Below, piece by piece: positions 59,396 through 64,000 of a stretch of 64,000 bases of DNA (positions within the stretch are counted from its first letter, which is position 1; each line of letters opens with the position of its first letter). A program made the translations under genes and the position numbers. The DNA is from Amborella trichopoda (Eukaryota; Streptophyta; Magnoliopsida; Amborellales; Amborellaceae), in the NCBI RefSeq assembly GCF_000471905.2, contig NW_006496103.1, positions 1,570,074 to 1,634,073 on the forward strand, given 5' to 3'. The notes beneath the pieces are model-generated. The model was not told the origin of the DNA. It did not search any database and worked only from the letters and a program-made list of their open reading frames with translations.

Positions 59396-60834
59396 TATAT
59401 GTATAAAATATATTACATTTACTTCTAATTTCCATATTTTCTCTTACATATACTTCTTTGAAAATTCAAAAATCGCTTTTAATTGCAAAACCATCTTTTT
59501 TCATTCAGCTTAATTGAAGGCTACCTTGCATGGTGTGCAAAGTAGGAAGGTGGAAGCATATAATGGGGTGTGCCACTTATGGAGCCCCAAGTGGGCCCCA
59601 CACACCCCATGCAATTATATAGTGGGGCACATGGACCATAATGGCTCCCACGTGTATTATCATTTATAAAATAAAGAAAATAATTTTTAAAAAATAATTT
59701 CTATTTTATTTTTCTCTCTTATTTATAAAAATGCACTTTTAGAAAATAAAATACCTAGACTTTTTAAAAATTGATTTATCAATCTAAAAATTATTTTAGG
59801 TCAAATTAATTAATTTTAAATTAATTTTATGGGATTTAGATCCAACTATATTAATGAATATCAAAATTACTCAAGCACTCCATCTTATATTAGAGCCTAT
59901 AATCCATACCCACTTTCTCAAATTCACCCAGTAGTTCTTATGACCTACAGTTCGTAACAGTGGTCCATGATTGGGCTACTAAAGTTAACCAATAAGTTAG
60001 GGGACATAATCCTAGTCTATGGATTACAGGTTCCCCTAGGGATAAGTCCTAGGTCACACATACCTGTGTACGCACATCGTATGTAGTGCTTATAAGGTCA
60101 TCTCTCACGCACACGTATCACTCTCAATGGTGATTTGCTTACCGATATGGCTATGATGTGTACATGGCAGTTTGTGTAAGTTACATCATGATAGCGTAAT
60201 ACACGTTCATGTTCAAAGTAATGTGAAGTAACGTTTGAAAAATTGTTGAGCCCACTGAAAACCACTCCGTTCACCTTTGAACAGGTAGGTACCAGAATTT
60301 TTTTTGTATTTCCTTCTCAATGTGATTTGTTTATTTTTTTAGTTTGGAATTTGACTTATACCTCTTGTTAGATAAAAACAACAACCTCTTGTTACATAAA
60401 AAACAAAAATGAGCATGTATACTATACTCTTGTAATATTGAAAATTTACTCCCTTGGTTAGAAAACTAACTTGGGTATATTTTTTGATAGAAAATTAGGG
60501 AACTAACTAAAATGAACTACATGATAATATTCAAAAGAAACAAATTGAATTTTGAGTTTTTTAACAGTTACACCTCACCCCTTAAAAATCGGATGGTTTC
60601 TATTCAATCTTGAGGCAAATTTTTGTTTCACACCAATTCTTCTTTTCATTTATGGCACATGGATTGAAGAGGCTACATCTCCAAATTCGGGAACCTAAAA
60701 ATTCTCCTAAATTGGGTTTTGTTAGATGGAGTAAATGGATAGTATTCTCCCTTGAGAACATGAAATCTTTTGTCATCAAATACTTGGATTTTAAAGGTTT
60801 TTGGCAAGGCCCAAAAGGACCGGCCTTATTGAGG
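59396..60834. other. Intergenic sequence, possibly retroelement-derived
   Basis: Includes GGGGTGTGCCACTTATGGAG...GGGGCACATGGACC (59560-59640) and a long AT-rich stretch. The text at 59900-60080 has the flavour of LTR sequence, but no paired ends were found. No supported gene. Confidence 0.35.
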
Positions 60835-60962
60835 GTGTAGCTCTTGCCCTCATAGAAGTTGTGGCCCTTGATAGAGTAGAAGGGTAAACTAGGATTTTAG
60901 CCAACCCCAAATAGTTGGAAAAAAGCTTTGAGGATGTTGGTGATGATGATGATTATGATTTT
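60835..60962 (+). mobile_element. RTE-type LINE, extreme 3' tail
   Basis: GCCCTTGATAGAGTAGAAGG, then CCAACCCCAAATAGTTGG, then a (GAT)n run ending near 60960. This is the same tail as in the RTE fragment at 14395-14880 (where it is on the minus strand). Confidence 0.85.
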
Positions 60963-61329
60963 CTTATTTTTTTTAAAGTTGATTTCCAGTTTACCAATAA
61001 GAGTGGCAGCAGGCCTTGGGCTGGTCTAGCTCCAGCCGTGGCCTGGCGTGGCTTGGAGCAAGCCAAAGAGGCCTAGGGCCGACCCTTTAGGCTCAGACCT
61101 GACCGAACCAAAAACAAATAAAAACAAAAGAACAAACAAGGAAAAAAAAAATCAAGAAAACGTAATGCTGGGCAAGGGAGAGATGGGCCAACCTGGCCCT
61201 AGCCTAGCCCTTGAGCCATGGTGGCTAACCCGGCTGCTGGGGGATGCCAATGCTATACATTTTTAGGGCCGAGCCATGCATCCCATTGTAGTACCAAGCA
61301 TAGTTAGAAAGTCTCTGTTTAAAATACGA
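60963..61329. other. Intergenic sequence, nothing recognised
   Basis: GGCC-rich phrases at 61010-61090 and 61180-61270 (GGCCTAGGGCC, CCTAGCCTAGCCC) surround an A-rich centre, like the ends of a small non-autonomous element. Ends were not fixed. Confidence 0.3.
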
Positions 61330-64000
61330 GTGGTGAGACTTGATTTCTTGTCGTTTCGGGTGGGCTCGGATGTGGGTGACCCGGTCGGAGGAATCCCCTC
61401 TCAAACAATCGTAGGGCCCACGTGTGTGTGCTCATGGTATGGATAGGAACCAACAAAAAGAGATTTTAATCGACAAAGAAGTTCTCGAGCACCTACCTTG
61501 CCGTGTTGGGTTTGAGAGATGCGTCCAAGAGATTTGCTCTCTTAGATCATCTCGAAACCTCTGGCCGTCCTTACAGCGCGGTTTGAATTAGGCTCCCTCG
61601 CCTTCTTATGCAACACTTGGATCCACCCACTAAAAATGGCCTTTAGGGTATATTTATTTTTGTGATCTCCTCCTATTGGTAATGTGTGATGTATTGAGTA
61701 GACAAAAGGTTAGAGGGGTTGTGAAAGTTGGAGTGTGTTAGAACAGTGTAGATTCGGATGGGTGAAGTGCGAGTGGAAGTGTGTAGTGAAAGTGTATGAT
61801 GGGAGTGTGCGAGTGAGTGAAGTGAGTGTGTGAGTGAGAGTGTGAGTGAGAGTGTGAGTGAGAGCGTATGATGGGAGTATGAGTGTAAGTGTGTGAGTGT
61901 AAATGTGTGAGTATGAGTGTAAGTATGTGAAGTGTGACTCACGTGTAAGAGAGGGAGAAAGTGTGTAATAAAGTGTGAGTGAGGCTCACGTGTAAGAGAG
62001 GGGGATGTAGACACAAGAGGGATAGAGAAAGATTTGAGAGGGAGGGGTACGTGCAATAGAAAGAGAGAGAATATTTGAGAGAGAGAGAGAAGAGGAGAGG
62101 AAGGTGGCGTGAGAGAGAAGAGAGAGAAAGGTGGTGTGGAGGGAGATACATCATCAAAAGGAAGACATAGAGGATTTGAGAGAGAAAAGAGGAGAAGAAG
62201 GTGGCGTGAGGGTGAGGGATAAGAGAGGGAAATGTGGTGTGGAAGGGAGAAAAGATATGGGTGTGCAATAAAAGGGGAGAGAAGATTTGGGAGAGAAAAG
62301 AGGAGAGAAAGGTGGTGTGAGGGGGAACAGAGAGAAAGGTGGCATGAGGGAGATAAAGATTCGGGCATGCAGTAAAAAGGGGAGAGAAGATTTGAGAGAT
62401 AAAAGAGGAGAGAAATGTGACGTGTTGGAGAGGAGAGAGAAAAAAGAATTTAAAAGAGAGAAGATTTGAGAAAGAAGAGGAGAGAAAGGTGGCGTGTCGG
62501 AGAGGAGAGAGAAAGAGGAGATTTTGAGAAAGTAAGAGGGCTTAAACAAAGAGAGAGAGGGGATTTGGAGAGAAAGAAAGAAAAGAGGAGAGAAAGGTGG
62601 TATATTGGAGAGGAGAGAGAAAGAGGGATTGAACAAAGAGAGAGAAAATAATGGCATGAGAGAAAGAGGGATAATGATTGTTTGGAAAAGGGAGATAATA
62701 ATTACGTGAGGAGAGAGAGTTGACAGCGAAGAGAGAGAGGATGGTTGCATGTGAAGGAGAGAGAGGATGGTTGCGTATAAAAGAGAAAAGAAGGAGATAA
62801 GCACAGGTGAAGAGAAAAGTGGGAGATGAGCACGGTTGGAGAGAAAATAGGGAGATGAGCTCCGGTCGAGAGATAGGAGAGAAATGAATGCAGGGGGAGA
62901 GAAAAGTGGATAGTGAGTGCGGGTGGAGAGAAGATAGGACGTGTTTGAGATAAAATAGGGAAAAGAGAGAAAATAGACAGCAGAGAGAGAGAGAAATGTA
63001 AAACGGGGGTATGCACCTGTGACAACATTGAAGAGGAGAGAGGGTGGTGACGTATATGCGCCTAGGTGTGTCCTAACAAATAAGGGATAAGAAAGAATAA
63101 GAAAATATGGGAGTGAAGGGCTCCACTCCGGGGTTTGCCAGCAGGTAGGGGATGATAGAGAGGGAGAAAGATAAGAGAGAGAACGGAGAGAGGAGGTACA
63201 AAAGTAATTACCCAAGGGGGTAAAATTTTCTCTCTCCTCTCTCTTGAAGTTGGGAGCTATGTACAATACAAGGCTCAAAGGGGCAAAACCCAAATTTTTA
63301 TTAAGATTCCCAACTTAGGTTTACAATTGACATGATCTTGCTTATAATCAGCAACCATCAGATAGGTGTGGCATGCTTTAACTAAGCCAAATTGTGGAAA
63401 ATTATAATTTAATGGAATTTAAGTAAAATCTCATTTTTTAACAAAATTACCAAAATAACCCGTAGTTCTTTTGAGCAAATGACAAAACCATCCCTCCATG
63501 AGGGGCCTCTTGCCATTTCCAGACTTTGGGAGCTCTTTCAGATGCTTGTAGCAGTGATTCGGACGGTCCATCATCGTAGAATTGATGATTGATTCGTTCT
63601 GAACATTTTGATGTCCTTTGATCATCTTGAAACAGATTTTTCATGAAGGAGTAAAAATCCGGCCAAGTCCATGAGCTTCAACTACCGATCCGGTGCCATC
63701 CACGATGTTCCAAGTCCTCATTTTGATCTCAAATTAAAGGGGACATTGTCACAATCATTTTGCACTAGGTTTTGTCCAAATTGGTTTCCGTTTGAGCATA
63801 TCTCCAAATTGGGAAGTCGCCAAAAATTGGGATTCCGACGATCGGGAAACTATTACCATCTTCAACCTTGAAATTTGTATTATCCGGCCTTTATCTGAAT
63901 GCAAAATCTATACCAAACTTGTAGCCCTTAGTGATGTGGTCACAACGGACTCGATTTTGTGTCGATTCGACTTATGGATCTCGAGTTATGGCTTCACGAA
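61330..64000 (+). repeat. Large non-coding repeat, copy 2 (runs off the window)
   Basis: Same order of blocks and same orientation as 35930-38530: a GC-richer opening with GCACCTACCT and GATGCGTCCAAG, a purine-rich core (61740-63240), GAGGGGCCTCTTGCC (63500), a GGGATTCCGACGATCGGG-like word (63830) and the 'ctcgagttatgg' segment at the window's right end. The core is longer than in copy 1. Confidence 0.6.
61740..63240. repeat. Purine-rich minisatellite core
   Basis: First GTGAGTGAGAGTGTGAG-type repeats (61760-61930), then 1.2 kb of GAGAGAAAGG(A/T)GG(C/T)GTGAGAG-like units of irregular length. Long Ser/Leu/Pro-rich frames on the minus strand (up to 379 codons, 63293-62154) result from the composition. 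Confidence 0.9.

Noticed and set aside
62154-63293. 379-codon open frame on the minus strand (and 231 codons at 61673-62368)
   Set aside because: The protein is almost only Ser, Leu, Pro and Phe because the DNA is a purine-rich minisatellite. No domain, and the units are repeats.

Overview
The window is nuclear DNA of a flowering plant: AT-rich, gene-poor and crowded with transposable elements. The host genes have plant gene structures and every mobile family seen is a plant type. I cannot name the species. A woody magnoliid or early-diverging eudicot would fit the long TE-filled intron, but that is only an impression. Two assembly gaps are present (17681-17799 and 29491-29615).

I can support two host genes, both on the minus strand. 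(1) A KUP/HAK/KT potassium transporter of the POT9/10/11 type. Its first three exons lie at 18553-18434, 17363-17138 and 11838-11593 and encode the first 197 residues. The remaining ~75% of the protein is not in the window, so it is either left of base 1 or lost. (2) A single-exon OST3/OST6-type subunit of the ER oligosaccharyltransferase (49889-48852, 345 aa, complete). A degenerate copy of its promoter and first 23 codons lies 3.3 kb upstream (53094-53305).

Region by region. 1-11236: one old Ty1/copia element, lying in intron 3 of the transporter and antisense to it. It holds a 5'-truncated L1 LINE with a 13-bp target duplication and an AT-rich block with an 84/60-bp alternating tandem array, which was itself hit by a 3.56-kb hAT transposon with an 8-bp target duplication. 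11237-18553: transporter exons 1-3 and introns, with a small hAT-type MITE, an RTE LINE tail and one gap. 18554-20040: transporter 5' flank, pyrimidine-rich. 20-27.6 kb: degenerate repeats, an 85-bp minisatellite, an RTE tail and MITEs. 27.6-29.5 kb: an LTR-like block with hairpin modules. 29.6-35.9 kb: mostly unassigned, with LTR-like pieces. 35.9-38.5 kb and 61.3-64 kb: two copies of one large non-coding repeat with purine-rich cores. 38.9-42.2 kb: a decayed L1 LINE. 42.5-45 kb: a tandem array and a MITE cluster. 45-48.4 kb: nothing recognised. 48.4-50.1 kb: OST3/6 gene. 50.1-55 kb: MITEs, an LTR-like block, a 53-bp tandem repeat and the OST3/6 duplicate. 56.6-59 kb: two copia remnants. 59-61 kb: a MULE-type MITE and an RTE tail.

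The two host genes have unrelated roles (potassium uptake; protein N-glycosylation) and I see no operon-like or cluster logic. The informative content is the layering of insertions, three to five MITE families readable from their own termini and target duplications, and the partial OST3/6 duplication. I found no convincing new multi-gene system.
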